Source of the DNA: Acanthosepion lycidas
Lineage: Eukaryota > Mollusca > Cephalopoda > Sepiida > Sepiidae
Direction of reading: 5' to 3'
Length of the DNA stretch: 64,000 nt
Assembly: GCA_963932145.1 (NCBI GenBank)
Contig: OZ010599.1
Location: forward strand, 46,179,065-46,243,064
Shown here: piece by piece, positions 1 through 9,589 of the stretch
Numbering within the stretch: position 1 is the stretch's first letter
Layout: each line of letters begins with the position of its first letter
Notes under the pieces: generated by a model
Told to the model about the DNA's origin: nothing
Database searches by the model: none
Seen by the model: only the letters and a program-made list of their open reading frames with translations
Translations under genes and position numbers: made by a program

Positions 1-310
1 ATTATTTTCAAATTTATTTCCAAGTTATAAAAATCGTTATCGTACAAAAAAATTCGTCGCAAAAAATCACATTAAAAATCGCCGAAAACAATGGCTGTAA
101 TGGAAACTTAGGAATCCAAAATTTCAGGATTTCGGATCCGGATTCGGCCCGGAAGGCTTTTAATTTTCTTACGGAGTCGGCCTGATTCAAAATGCTACAT
201 GTTGGGCCTCGGATTCTAGGAGTAAAATTGAATAAGTGTGACACAGTGCCATTCGCATTTATCATATAAATTATAGCTCTAGTTATTTGTTCGGCAGGAT
301 TTCTGTTAAC
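1..310. other. no recognised feature
   Basis: AT-rich sequence leading into a microsatellite. An 83-codon minus-strand frame (14-265) has no recognisable motif, and I see no reason to call it a gene. Confidence 0.4.
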
Positions 311-311
311 C

Positions 312-312
<1 letters not shown>

Positions 313-356
<44 letters not shown>

Positions 357-384
357 ATATGTGTGTGTGTGTGTGTGTGTGTGA
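313..384. repeat. (AT)n-(GT)n microsatellite
   Basis: An (AT)n run passes into a (GT)n run and then a short GATA run. The minus-strand SINE begins directly after it. Confidence 0.9.
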
Positions 385-395
385 GGATAGATAGA

Positions 396-683
396 TAGAT
401 CAGTCAGTTATGTACCATGCATGATACACGCTTAAGCGATCATGTATCTTTCGATATATGACTGACAAGGCAGATTTTTTTTCCCGTAGTAGGTTGCTAT
501 TTCTTTCTGCGGTAGACCAGTTTCCCTCCAAGGCTATAGAACCCGGTCTTTCCTGCTATTTACCCATAGCTGGAGAGAGAAGAAGAGGATTCATACCTTT
601 CCCAAGGTATGAATCATGCACGTAAGCACGTAAGTGAATGTAATGGATTCCTCAATCCGAGCCGCTATCCATTACTCCATCCT
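396..683 (-). mobile_element. tRNA-Arg-derived SINE (OR1/OR2-like)
   Basis: Read on the minus strand this starts with a tRNA-like head (GGAGTAATGGATAGCGGCTC, followed by a GAGGAATCC segment). It continues through a body containing CTTACGTGCTTACGTGC, CCTTGGGAAAGG and a CTATAG..CCGGGTT segment, and ends in a tail with two copies of ATACATGATCG-like sequence and CAGTCAGTTATG. Copies at 39718-39985 and 43903-44185 share the whole order, which defines the family. The head resembles tRNA-Arg (TGGAGTAATGGATA against TGGCCTAATGGATA). Octopus SINEs OR1 and OR2 are known to derive from tRNA-Arg; assignment to one of them is inference. Confidence 0.75.
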
Positions 684-889
684 AAGTTTCATTAAAAGAT
701 GACTGGCAAGACACTGCGTTTAACCTTTTTATTTAATCACCGACCATCAAATCAGACTATTTTTTTCTAAAGTAACTAACAGCAATACTGAACATACAGA
801 TAGAAAGAATAACATTAACATCTTTTGCAAACGCTAAATTCATTTTAAAGTTTCATTTTGTTTCTCTTAGAAATATCGTAAAGAAATAC

Positions 890-1231
890 ACAAACCTAGT
901 CGACCAGAACAAGAAAATTAAATTAATTATCTACTTCAAAATATTTAAAACAGCTAACCTTATCATCAACAATAACACTACACTTTCAAATTCTAAATTT
1001 CAGAGAACCAATATTATTTATGTGTTCACATGCCCCTTAAGGAACTGTGTTCCTGATCAAACCAAACTCATACATTATTATATTGGTCATACCACTACAT
1101 GCCTATCTAGACGACTCACCTTACACCTATCTGACAATAGCTCAATTAGGACTCATGTAAACACAAGCGAGACCCTACTAAACTCCCTCCGTAACATACT
1201 AGCAGAAAATACAATTATAATAGCCTCATAA
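890..1231 (+). mobile_element. Penelope-like element, GIY-YIG endonuclease fragment
   Basis: One frame reads continuously from about 905 to the stop at 1229. It contains NIIYVFTCPLRNC, then HYYIGHTTTCLSRRL and THLSDN-type residues. The pattern I-I-Y-x-x-x-C-P, Y-I-G, then R-R-L followed by H is that of the GIY-YIG endonuclease at the C-terminus of Penelope-like retroelements (GIY here as IIY, YIG intact, Arg of the alpha helix present). No reverse transcriptase is visible upstream, so the copy is 5' truncated. The A-rich stretch and tail after it (1390-1565) match the end of a second copy at 37142-37330. Confidence 0.7.
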
Positions 1232-1389
1232 GCATGTAAAAAAACAAATCAAAAGTAATATAAACACTATTAATAAAAAGAAAACGCCAACACTCAATAG
1301 CATTAACTATGAACACGACCACAAAATGTTATTCCTATAAATTCAGATACATACATACATAAAAAAAAATCGCACATACAAATTTAAAA

Positions 1390-1565
1390 TAAAAATCGTC
1401 CTTGATAATGACTAAAAAATAACCAAGAAGGTTGGATATGCAAAGCTTTTGTACAGTTTTTACACACTTTGTTGTCCAATAAACAGTCTTGTACGAACAC
1501 AACAAAAATTCAATAAAAAGCTTAATCGCATCCCCTTAAAACTTGTATAAAAGAGGGATTGTTGC
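1390..1565 (+). mobile_element. Penelope-like element 3' terminal region
   Basis: The segment with CAGTTTTTACACAC, GTCCAATAAA, ACGAACACAACAAAAATT and AATAAAAAGCTTAATCG aligns by eye with the reverse complement of 37142-37330 over about 100 bases. The shared block lies downstream of the GIY-YIG fragment, as expected for the 3' untranslated region or pseudo-LTR of the same element. A TTGATAATGACT...CCAAGAAGG motif at its left side may be a decayed hammerhead core. Confidence 0.5.
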
Positions 1566-2220
1566 CCCAATACACATTTATCATATATATAGATATAGAT
1601 AAGTGAAATGGATTAAATCTGACAAATATTTATATATTGTTTATTCAAAAAATAACGTATAAACAAAAAATATATTAAAATATAGATAAGTATATATGTA
1701 CATAAACATGTAGATGAGAGTGTATACACATAGTGTGTCAAAGGTTAACTCAATAAAGAAGCTGTCCCTCCCCAAAAGAAGAAGAAAAGTAACTAGAAAT
1801 TTCCCCACTAGGTGATCTTCAGACGCGCAACAGTAAAACTCTCGTGTTATTAGCAATAATTATAATACGTTTCTGCTATTTTAGCGACAGAACACTGACT
1901 ACAGTGTTGATTAGGGGAAGAAATATAGCTTATTTTTTAAAGAATATTCCTGGGCCAGATACTTTGACATACAAACGGACTTTCGTTCAATATGTGGAAA
2001 TATGATAAATATTATAAGTTATTTTATTTTCTTAAATTGAAAAAAAAAATTAATTAAAAAAAAAAAAACACACCTCGCGTTTATTGCAGCGCGCCTCAAT
2101 ACTGCCAAGCGGGAAAACGATAGACGCATAAATTCGTCTTTACTGTTTGACATTGAGTGCAGTTTTTAAACCGAGGCTACTTGATAGCATGTTTGTTATC
2201 ATTAGTAATAACGTTACGTT
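1566..2220. other. AT-rich region, nothing recognised
   Basis: It holds poly-A tracts and short TATA-rich runs, with no open frame or repeat I can place. Confidence 0.4.
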
Positions 2221-2224
2221 ATTA

Positions 2225-2400
2225 TCTGATTATGTTGTGTGTTTTTTTTTTCTTTTTCACTTCAAGCAAGGCGATAATGCCACTGAAACGAAACAGCTAC
2301 GAGGAGTGAAAGATAGCGAAAGGACTTTAGAAGGAACCGGAAACTCATTCCTAAACAGGAAAGCAAGAATAAATCTATACTCCTGTTTGAAAGATCAGAG
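2225..2400 (-). mobile_element. 3' tail of a CR1/jockey-like LINE
   Basis: After a T-run the plus strand reads CAAGCAAGGCGATAATGCCACT, then GAAAGATAGCGAAAGGAC and CTCATTCCTAAACAGG. The same order (T-run, CAAGGCRATAAWGYCACTAAGA-like, then an AAAGGACAATAAAAGAAC block) occurs at 4590, 41895 and 53430. The longer copies at 18660 and 59620 carry it after reverse-transcriptase sequence. The element is therefore in minus orientation and severely 5' truncated. Confidence 0.5.
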
Positions 2401-2583
2401 AAGAGAGCGAACCGGGGGCTCACCCACCGGATTCTTCCAGAGGGATAGGGAGAGGAAGAGGAGTGGTTTCTTTCCCGTCGGAGTAGATGTTGCGATTGTA
2501 GTATTTCTTCCATGCCTTCTCTCTTCCCTTGCGTCCCCCTCCATCTTTGCGTAACATCTGTTCCGTAGCGGTGGCATGATAAA

Positions 2584-2654
2584 CTTAGACAAGCTATGAC
2601 CAGGTTAGACAAGCTTTGACTAGTTCAGACAAGCTAAGACCAGTTTAGACCAGC
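2584..2654. repeat. 20-bp minisatellite, about 3.5 units
   Basis: Units of the form TTAGACAAGCTWTGACYAGG follow each other with one or two changes each. The array ends just before a small GNRA hairpin. Confidence 0.75.
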
Positions 2655-2657
2655 AGT

Positions 2658-2675
2658 CCGAGTGGAAACACTCGG
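2658..2675. other. perfect 7-bp hairpin with GAAA tetraloop
   Basis: CCGAGTG-GAAA-CACTCGG is a perfect stem with a GNRA loop. No T-run follows, so there is no support for a terminator, and its role is unknown. Confidence 0.5.
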
Positions 2676-2679
2676 GTTC

Positions 2680-3070
2680 CCATGTTAAAATAATAATTTG
2701 GTACATATCAAGAGTAATGAATGTCTATTTAAGCTATGTTTAGAAGAAAAAATCAGGGCTTAAGTTTAAATCCCCCTTCGCTTATTAATAATATTGGACA
2801 CCTGTTGTACAAAAACTATTTACTGTGAATCCCAGAAAAACACACTCGGGGTTCTTATAAGAAGCGCCACATAGTAGGAACTGATATTAAACTACAAACA
2901 ACAAAAAGTCCTGACCATAAATAAACTCCAACCCTAGACCACTTCTCCCAGGATAAGACACCTTACAACCCCACCAATCGCTAACACAAACCCATTCTCA
3001 TTAACAAGGCATCTACCAGAGGAGGACTGACATTGAAAATAAATTTAAAACAATGCTCCGAAACAGACAC
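2680..3070. other. unrecognised sequence upstream of hammerhead-like motif
   Basis: Moderately complex AT-rich sequence. A plus-strand frame before the ribozyme-like motif has no decisive motif. It may be the body of a decayed Penelope-like element. Confidence 0.3.
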
Positions 3071-3074
3071 TTAG

Positions 3075-3118
3075 CGGCTGATGATAGCCATGTACAGAAT
3101 GGCTTGAAATAGACTATC
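3075..3118 (+). ncRNA. hammerhead-ribozyme-like motif
   Basis: CTGATGA (3078-3084) is followed by a perfect 6-bp stem (AGCCAT 3086-3091 with ATGGCT 3099-3104, 7-base loop), one unpaired T on each side, and then GAAA (3106-3109). This is the CUGANGA / stem II / GAAA core of a hammerhead ribozyme. A TAGACTATC segment follows that could give a very short stem III and an AUC cleavage triplet. Hammerheads with minimal stem III are known from Penelope-like elements and retrozymes. Stem I was not resolved by eye. Confidence 0.5.
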
Positions 3119-3149
3119 TTCTATGTTGAGGTAATTTTTTTTTTTTTTG

Positions 3150-3156
3150 CTGTAAG

Positions 3157-3201
<45 letters not shown>

Positions 3202-3574
3202 TCTCAGTACACCCTTGTATATACTTTCACACAAGTGTGTGTGCGTTTGTGTTTGCTACAGCCTGTCTATTTATATCATTTTGTTTCTCTTTTAACTCTC
3301 ACACCCACTCTCCTTTTAATTCTTCCGCCATTTGCCTTCTTGTTCAGACCTCTTTTTTTACTCTTTCTCTTTAATCTTTCTTTCTCTGCTTTTACTTTCT
3401 CCTTTTCGCTATCTTTATATTTCTCTCTCTTTCGCTCTCTCTACTTCTCTTTCTCTTTTCATATTAATAACTCCTGCGTTGTTTTCATTTCCCTTTTAAA
3501 GTTTCAAATATAAAAAGAAAAAAAAAAGAGAAATAGAAAGAAATAAGAAAAAAGATACACTTTCTTTCTTTCTT

Positions 3575-3610
<36 letters not shown>

Positions 3611-4211
3611 AATTGCTTTTTTCTTCATTTTGTACCCTTTTATTCTTGCCTCTCTATTCGCTTTATTTCAGTCGAAGTAATTTCTAATCTGTAATGACGT
3701 CATAAATATACATGATTTGAAGCCCCAAAATGAGACAGACTTTTTAAATGTAAAATTTTTGCAGCACTTTTTAATTTAATATTCTTTTTAGTTGTTGTTT
3801 ATGTCCGTGGTGGTGGTTCTGGTGGTGGTGGTTCTGGTGGTGGTGGTGATGATGGATGTGTGTGTGTGTGTGTGTGTGTGTGTGTCTGAGTTGTTTTCTT
3901 TTTGCTTTCAACCTGTCCACCCACGTAATTCTGTGGATTACTTTTGAATTTTAAAGAATTTTCTTCGTCGCCATCCATTTTCTTCTCTTCCTTTTCACTC
4001 CCCCCCACCCACAACCACAACATCCCCGCCTCTCAACATAGCTTTCTTTTTTTTCTTTCTCTATCATTCATTATCAGCTCAATATCTATCCAAAAAGACC
4101 TTATTATCTCTGAAATTAACTTTCTCTTTTTCCTTCTCCTCCCCTCTATCTTTCTTTCTTTCTCTGTGCCTCTCTCCCTATCACCCCTCCTTCTCACTCT
4201 CTGTCACTCCC

Positions 4212-4255
<44 letters not shown>

Positions 4256-4260
4256 CATTT
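3150..4260. repeat. microsatellite-rich, pyrimidine-biased region
   Basis: It contains (TA)n-(TG)n at 3157-3200, a long CT-rich stretch, (TTTC)n-(TC)n at 3560-3612, (GGT)n-(GT)n at 3808-3884 and (AT)n at 4217-4250. Frames of 109, 74 and 108 codons are translations of this strand-biased sequence. A perfect CRE octamer TGACGTCA lies at 3695-3702; it has no gene nearby and is probably chance. Confidence 0.85.
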
Positions 4261-4588
4261 TCAGAATTGACATTTAAAGACATTTTTTCTAAAAGTCTAT
4301 TCTCATTTTTTAATTCAATTTCTCTACTTTTTTTATCCTCAGTTTTCATAGCTTCTACCTAAACAGGCCAAAACGGATATTGCAAATAAAAATATATTTC
4401 CCCAACAAAAGGTATCCAAATATTTCTCGCGGTTTCCGGAACAAAAATCATGTCAGCTATTGCAGTTTTGACTCATTTGCCAGCTTGTTCGAATCGAATA
4501 TTACAATTTACAATTAGCTTTGCACTTTCTGGGTTAACTTGTAGTTTTCGATGTTTATTTTTTATTTGTTTTATTTTTTGTTTTGTTT
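4261..4588. other. no recognised feature
   Basis: AT-rich sequence ending in a T-rich tract that forms the poly-T start of the next LINE tail. Confidence 0.4.
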
Positions 4589-4589
4589 T

Positions 4590-4745
4590 TTTTGTTTTTT
4601 AATCATATCACTCTAGACAAGGCGATAATGCTACTAAGATGCAACTTGGAGTGCAGTAGAATAAGAAAACTCTAGCGACGAGAAAGGACAATAAAAGAAC
4701 ATGCATCAGGTGATAGACGTTGTCTTTAAATTTTTGAAAATTTTA
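4590..4745 (-). mobile_element. 3' tail of a CR1/jockey-like LINE
   Basis: The T-run, CTAGACAAGGCGATAATGC, AGAATAAGAAA, then GGACAATAAAAGAAC and TTTAAATTTTTGAA occur in the same order as in the tails at 41895-42135 and 53430-53680. It is a 5'-truncated minus-strand insertion with no coding sequence left. Confidence 0.6.
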
Positions 4746-5390
4746 TGTGACAAGGAAGAAGTTCTTGAAGTACAAGAAAAGAATCTATTAGATTAATAAT
4801 GACAAAAGCACGCGTGTGTAGGCTTTAAGAAATCTTTATTCAACTGAGAATAAAAAGTTCGCGTATAGTGTCCTTTTATAGTCCCAGTAAACAGAAATAG
4901 CTCTTTCAAAGAGGAGAGTAACAAAACAAGGAGAAACCACTCTTGATTATTCATAACAAAGACTTAGTTGCCAATTTAGTTGTACGCTTAAATTCACGCG
5001 GTCGAGTTGCCGAAGTGTAGAGCGATATTTATTTTGTAATAAAATGCAAAAATGTGAGACAAGACCAAAAGGTGTGGGTAGGGGAAAGACTGGTCTTCTT
5101 CTATCTTATAATTAAATTTAGTTAACCACAATTACTGACACCAAAACAACACATTCTTACTTACCATTCTTACCAGATCCACCATAATACCTCAAAATAT
5201 CCATGAGGTTCTAACTAGTCCCCATATGCACAATTCTTGTATGTGAGGGGGGGGGGTATAAAACAACAAAATCTAAACGCCAGTGTGTACCGTACTCATT
5301 AGAACAACTGTCATGAAAATATTTACAGAAAACACAGACGCATTGAAATTCTCATTGATGCAAATCGTATTTTGTTTGTTTTTTTCTATT
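4746..5390. other. no recognised feature
   Basis: AT-rich sequence with a G8 tract at 5247. No frame or repeat was recognised. Confidence 0.4.
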
Positions 5391-5393
5391 ATA

Positions 5394-5450
5394 TTCGGTT
5401 GGTGCAAAAATAATATCGTATATGTTACTATTATTTTCGCACCAACCTAA
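5394..5450. mobile_element. short mariner MITE (MADE1-like), 57 bp
   Basis: The left end TTCGGTTGGTGCAAAAATAA and right end TTATTTTCGCACCAACCTAA are inverted copies joined by a short centre. TA duplicates flank it (5392-5393 and 5451-5452). The terminal sequence matches the mariner inverted repeat TTAGGTTGGTGCAAAA known from Hsmar1 and human MADE1. This is the shortest of six copies in the window. Confidence 0.85.
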
Positions 5451-5452
5451 TA

Positions 5453-6009
5453 CTATACTCACAATTAATAGTTATCGTGACTTATATTTACAAAATCTGT
5501 TCCCTTTTGCATAAATCAGTAAAGACGTTTTTCATTTATAATTGTTAGCAGAAATTATATGAAACATGTCACTTGAATAAATCAGTTATTGAAATTTTAC
5601 TGGCGGAAAGGATCCTTTTTGCTCAATATTTTCCGCTGTATAACTTCCATAAGTTTTTTTTTTCCCCTAGCCTTTATGAAAAACACGTATTTTGACATAG
5701 ACAAATCAATCATTACATTCTGTTCAGATTTATCGAGCCATTGTCGAATACTTGTTCTGGTCTGTAAAAATAACTGATTATACATGTGTAAACGAATTAT
5801 TCAGTTTCTAAACCGGAAACTTGTCATCTCTCTACTTTTGATTTCATCGCTATTTCAAGAACCGTTACTGATGTAAATCAGTAATGTCGCTTGTAATGTT
5901 GCTCTCTGTCGATACCAAAATTGCCGAACCCCGTTTTACAAAGTTGACATACAGTTCATTTATATCAGTGTGAACTTCTTCATTAAGGCGTCTACGCCAT
6001 GACTTAAAT
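5453..6009. other. no recognised feature
   Basis: AT-rich sequence containing a 62-codon frame on each strand over the same bases (5589-5785); neither has recognisable features. Confidence 0.4.
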
Positions 6010-6011
6010 TA

Positions 6012-6102
6012 TTAGTTTGGTGCAAAAATAATGACGTAACAATGTCGTTTTTTGACGTTAAAAAATACGTCAAAAAACGACATTATTACGTCATTATTTT
6101 TT
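6012..6102. mobile_element. mariner MITE, right terminus missing
   Basis: It begins TTAGTTTGGTGCAAAAATAA after TA and runs through GACGTAACAATGTCG, a centre with a TTTTTTGACG inverted repeat, and CATTATTACGTCATTATTTTT. The final GCACCAACCTAA is replaced by the sequence holding the splice-donor-like site of the neighbouring minus-strand open segment. It belongs to the longer (about 102 bp) subfamily. Confidence 0.8.
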
Positions 6103-6110
6103 ATACTTAC

Positions 6111-6317
6111 CTGCTGCATTCCGGGGAAGTTGAAAATTATAGTAGCTCAAGCCCCATGGGGCCGATCCACACGTAGTCCCTGTCGAGAGGGCTTGAGCAA
6201 TTTTTCTACCGTTTTGCCGAAAGCCTACATTAAACTCCAACCTTGTGCAACATTCTGCTGCGGCGTGAACGCGCGAGTAAATGCTTACAGCATGACAACA
6301 AAATCTTCCTCGAAGTC
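6111..6317 (-). CDS. candidate internal exon, unknown protein
   Basis: On the minus strand 207 bases (a multiple of three) stay open in one frame. They lie between an acceptor-like TTTTATTACTGTTAG and a donor CAG|GTAAGTAT that matches the full U1-complementary consensus. The encoded 68-69 residues include HAVSIYSRVHAAAECC, LEFNVGFRQNGRKIAQAL and GSAPWGLSYYNFQLPRNAAG; I recognise no family. The segment is richer in G+C and CpG than its surroundings. A plus-strand frame (6052-6321) is also open across it, which lowers the weight of the open frame. No companion exon was found nearby. It could equally be a decayed repeat fragment. Confidence 0.25.
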
Positions 6318-6462
6318 CTAACAGTAATAAAACCTAACGGCATTTTCTAACACAGGCCACACCCTCTTAAAACGATCCGACTTGGTGATGCCACCAAGTA
6401 GGTTCATAGGTAGGGAAAAAGGAGGAAGAGATATGAGTAGGCACAAACAAATATGAAGAAAA

Positions 6463-6471
6463 AGATAGATG

Positions 6472-6524
<53 letters not shown>

Positions 6525-6532
6525 TAGCAGAC

Positions 6533-6568
<36 letters not shown>

Positions 6569-6576
6569 TAGCAGAC

Positions 6577-6612
<36 letters not shown>

Positions 6613-6620
6613 TAGCAGAC

Positions 6621-6668
<48 letters not shown>

Positions 6669-6709
6669 TAGCAGCAGACATATAGATAGATAGATAGATA
6701 GGAGCAGAC

Positions 6710-6757
<48 letters not shown>
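6463..6757. repeat. (GATA)n array with GTAGCAGACA interruptions
   Basis: Long GATA runs are broken by near-identical spacers of the form AGTAGCAGACATA at several points. This gives a higher-order pattern. Minus-strand frames rich in YLSI are translations of it. Confidence 0.95.
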
Positions 6758-6759
<2 letters not shown>

Positions 6760-6889
6760 GACTGTGGAAAATAGAGATAAATCGAAATAGATATGATTAG
6801 GTAATAAATTGAAGAGTTTTACTCTTTTCAACTTTGTCTGATACATGACCATATCTTCATGGATCATTCAGCAAAAACTAATCACTAGT

Positions 6890-6950
6890 GTTTAAAAAGG
6901 ATAGGAAATTGTGGAGAGCTTTGTTCGCTAACGTTATAAAAGAAGAATAA
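6890..6950 (+). mobile_element. RTE-type LINE 3' terminus fragment
   Basis: AAGGATAGGAAATTGTGGAG followed by AGCTTTGTTCGCTAACGTTATAAAAGAAGAA translates to KDRKLWRALFANVIKEE-like residues. This matches the C-terminal K-D-x-K-x-W-R-A-M-I-A-x-V-L signature seen in the longer RTE copies at 54380 and 30290. Confidence 0.4.
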
Positions 6951-7029
6951 TCATTGGTCAAATTTTGTTAACTAGTAAGAACTGAAATATCTATTTATTT
7001 ACTTTTGCTCTTTTGATCCCTAGACAGAA

Positions 7030-7030
7030 A

Positions 7031-7100
<70 letters not shown>

Positions 7101-7102
7101 TC
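7030..7102. repeat. (TTA)n microsatellite
   Basis: A continuous TTA run. Similar runs at 7470-7513 and 7985-8053 separate the LINE fragments of this region. Confidence 0.95.
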
Positions 7103-7224
7103 CTTTGATTTCTGTTGTATACACATTTCCTTTTGGATCCCAACCAAAGGCCTAAGGTCAAAAATGGCATCATAACATTTTCCATTGAGCTTTTTTGTTG
7201 AAAAAAACAAAACAAAAAAAATCC

Positions 7225-7467
7225 CCTAAGATCACACACATTTTACACACATAAAGGTGTGAGCTGTAATTGTGAGTACAATGTTTTCTATTTCTTTAAG
7301 GCATGGACTACCAGGAATCCCTTCAAAGAGTCTATCGGAACCTTTTCCGATCAGACCGAAGGCTACAACTACAACTGGAATTATCGATGTCTTCATGTGC
7401 CACATTTTTGAGACTTCCACTTCAAGATTCTTGTATTTTGATAATTTTTTCAAGATCTTCATGTCGA

Positions 7468-7470
<3 letters not shown>
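7225..7470 (-). mobile_element. LINE C-terminal fragment (RLE-type), copy 1
   Basis: The minus strand reads KILKKLSKYKNLEVEVSKMW, then KTSIIPVVVVAFGLIGKGSD and GIPGSPCLKEIENIVL. The pattern L-S-K-Y-x-x-L-E-x-E-x-x-x-M-W followed by x-I-I-P-V-V-V-x-A-x-G-x-I and an I-P-G-x-P motif is shared with copies at 48205-48405 and 48406-49680. The longest copy also carries a zinc knuckle and an RPD-like endonuclease motif, placing the family among LINEs with a restriction-like endonuclease. The fragment is the extreme C-terminus only, bounded by (TTA)n. Confidence 0.7.
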
Positions 7471-7512
<42 letters not shown>

Positions 7513-7519
7513 TTCTTTC

Positions 7520-7984
7520 CTTCTTCACGGTTTTTCATTTTCAATCGGTGATCTTGCATTATGGGTGTTCTTTATCAATTCTTACGGTTTCAAACAGATA
7601 GCACCTTTCGCGGAATATTTCCAATGTCAATGCAATACAAACTTCTGAAACGATGGGATACTTTGTGTTATTCCGATTTTCTTAATGTAAGACTTCGGTG
7701 GTTCGGTGGTATAGACTCTGACATCCAAATGATAAATGGAACAATAGTGCCCTGAAAGTCCGACATTTTGGCAACCACAATCCGAAGATTGGTTTGTCAA
7801 TTTTTGTTTAACCTTGATATCACGGTCTTCTACATAGAAAAGGCATTTTTGCAAGCACGATGATGTCTAACCAGACATCATCGTGCTTGTTGGCATCAAA
7901 GATGCGGTCTGTTTGAGGTTGAAACCCCATAAAGTCTTGACTTTCTCGTTTTGAATCACAGACTCTGGCCTGTGAGGGTAATTA
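7520..7984 (-). mobile_element. LINE C-terminal fragment (RLE-type), copy 2
   Basis: On the minus strand an initial part reads SVIQNEKVKTLWGFNLKQT, the segment just before the endonuclease-like core, followed by KCLFYVEDRDIKVKQKL. It ends SYIKKIGITQSIPSFQKFVL, the counterpart of the I-G-x-x-x-x-x-x-x-x-Q-K-x-x-L-L-G tail of these LINEs. Frame changes are present, and the core is disrupted by a 38-bp palindrome at 7852-7889. It lies tandem with copies 1 and 3 in the same orientation. Confidence 0.6.
7852..7889. other. perfect 17-bp-arm palindrome inside LINE relic
   Basis: CAAGCACGATGATGTCT and its exact reverse complement are separated by AACC. The arms are perfect although the surrounding LINE is decayed, suggesting a recent templated inversion during replication or repair rather than a conserved RNA. 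Confidence 0.8.
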
Positions 7985-7987
7985 TTA

Positions 7988-8053
<66 letters not shown>

Positions 8054-8089
8054 GTTTTGCCACACAGTAAGTTTTTGGATACACCGAGT

Positions 8090-8330
8090 ACATTAAGTTA
8101 TCTGTCAAGTCTTAAGACAGGTCATCAGACAGGCAACACTTTCCTCAATATACGCAGTACCCAGAAGAACGAATTTTTGAATGACTTTAAGTTGCTATGG
8201 TATCCCCAGTTAGTCAAGGATATCACATAGCTTTAATGGGATTGATCCCAATGCGCCAATAACTATTGGAATCACCTTGTCATTCTCTTCCCGCAAACAA
8301 TCTTGCCATCTTAACTTTATTATTATTATT
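8090..8330 (-). mobile_element. LINE C-terminal fragment (RLE-type), copy 3
   Basis: The minus strand encodes NDKVIPIVIGALGSIPLKLC and, after in-frame stops, VIQKFVLLGTAYIEESV. This is the terminal P-I-V-I-G-A-L-G ... Q-K-x-x-L-L-G-T-A signature of the family. It belongs to a different subfamily from copy 1 by its motif wording. (TTA)n runs flank both sides. Confidence 0.65.
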
Positions 8331-8828
8331 ATTTTCTTTAAATTTGAATGAAGCAATATTTTTGTGGCAACCTGTATAGACTAAACTTACTATCAATGTC
8401 TTGCGAGACTAGTACGCCGAGAACTGCATTCCCTTGAGAACTCGACCCGAAGAGATGATGAAAGAATATAAATTAAAGGATGCGTTTCCAATAATCAATC
8501 ATTTTGGGTGAATGGGAATGAAAAGTCGAAAGTAAATAATGATTAATTCCACATTTCTGGAGTGTTTCTTACCAACAACTACCAACGTTGAGATGCTGAA
8601 AAACTCACAGCTTGACCCATTCCGAAAATACGACCAAACATTAGAATTTTTAAATGGATGAACCGAATACTTTTCAGCACCTCCCGTCATATACACGGAG
8701 TAACTGAGAAGAAATTATCAAGGAAAAACAAAGATATTCATTAGGAAAACAATCAGTATATTTTTTTAATTATAAAACTTGTTCAACTTAGAAAAACAAA
8801 ACAAAAGTTATTAAATAAAACTGACTTC
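8331..8828. other. no recognised feature
   Basis: AT-rich sequence. A 65-codon minus frame (8499-8696) has no motif. Confidence 0.4.
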
Positions 8829-8829
8829 A

Positions 8830-9573
8830 GCCTGGATAACGTTCTCGGTGCAATTTCAGAAGTGACTCTATGTGCAAAACCAGGTGGGTCCTATTCATGA
8901 TGGCCATCAAGTTCATGATGGCAGCCTTCGAAGAGTTCTCAGTATTTCAGAGCTGCTATTTGGTCTCCTTCTCGACGACGCCCTAAGTTTAGTAGCCAAT
9001 GGGATTCACATCAAAAGAGCTGTTTTGTCACATGTTGGGCATGATACAATCACGAAAATCCTCGGTCAGCCATGCCTGCGTCATGGAGGTATTATGAGAG
9101 TCCTATTGGAACACGAACGGATACTTTTTCGATCCAAGGGTTGACTACCGTATCTAGCACATCGATGTAATCGGTGGCACTGATCCCGCGACCCAGGGGG
9201 ATAGAAGCTGTATAACACGACCCACGTTACTCATTACCATCCCAGAAACATCATAAATGAGTGGAATTTGGTTTACATCTCCATGGGTTCCTCAGTGGTA
9301 ACAGTGAGGTCATTTTTTGTTCTTGTTCACCTAACCATCTTCAAGAAGCTCGCTATATCTGAGATACTGCTATTGGCAGTTTGTGCAATGAGCACGGCGT
9401 TCCCTTTAATTTGTAGTGTTACATTGGTTGTTGCCATCTTAATGCTGTCGATACCGACTGAAAGAGAAATGAGAATGTTAAAATTTGGCGCATGCCACGT
9501 AGGATTAAATTAGGTCGTCTCCCATTTATGGCCGACTAAAGATTTGTTCTCAAATACTTGGTACACCCTGTAT
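8830..9573 (-). mobile_element. decayed mariner-type transposon
   Basis: The minus strand carries, in order, an N-terminal region with SDIASFLKMVR, a segment DYIDVLDTVVNPWIEKVS, then FQ-x-DS, TQAWLTEDFRDCIMPN, a DVNPIGY piece (decayed SPDLNPLDY motif), GVVEKETK and SSKAAIMNLMAIMN. These are the hallmarks of a Tc1/mariner-superfamily transposase catalytic domain, with several frame changes and stops. The 5' terminus (right end on the plus strand) is GTACACCCTGTATA, an ACAGGGTGT-type inverted repeat end. The other terminus was not found. Two plus-strand frames of 90 and 81 codons are antisense shadows. Confidence 0.7.
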
Positions 9574-9589
9574 ATCAGCACATTCCCTC

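Noticed and set aside
3808-3884. CRISPR-like or regularly spaced repeat
   Set aside because: It is a (GGT)n/(GT)n microsatellite; no array with unique spacers exists in the window.
6102-6125. Match of ATACTTACCTG to the 5' end of U1 snRNA
   Set aside because: Only the first eleven bases match and no U1 stem-loops or Sm site follow in register. On the minus strand the same bases are a consensus splice donor, which is complementary to U1 by definition.
6318-6867. Minus-strand frames of 86, 166 and 72 codons
   Set aside because: Translations of the GATA array at 6463-6757.
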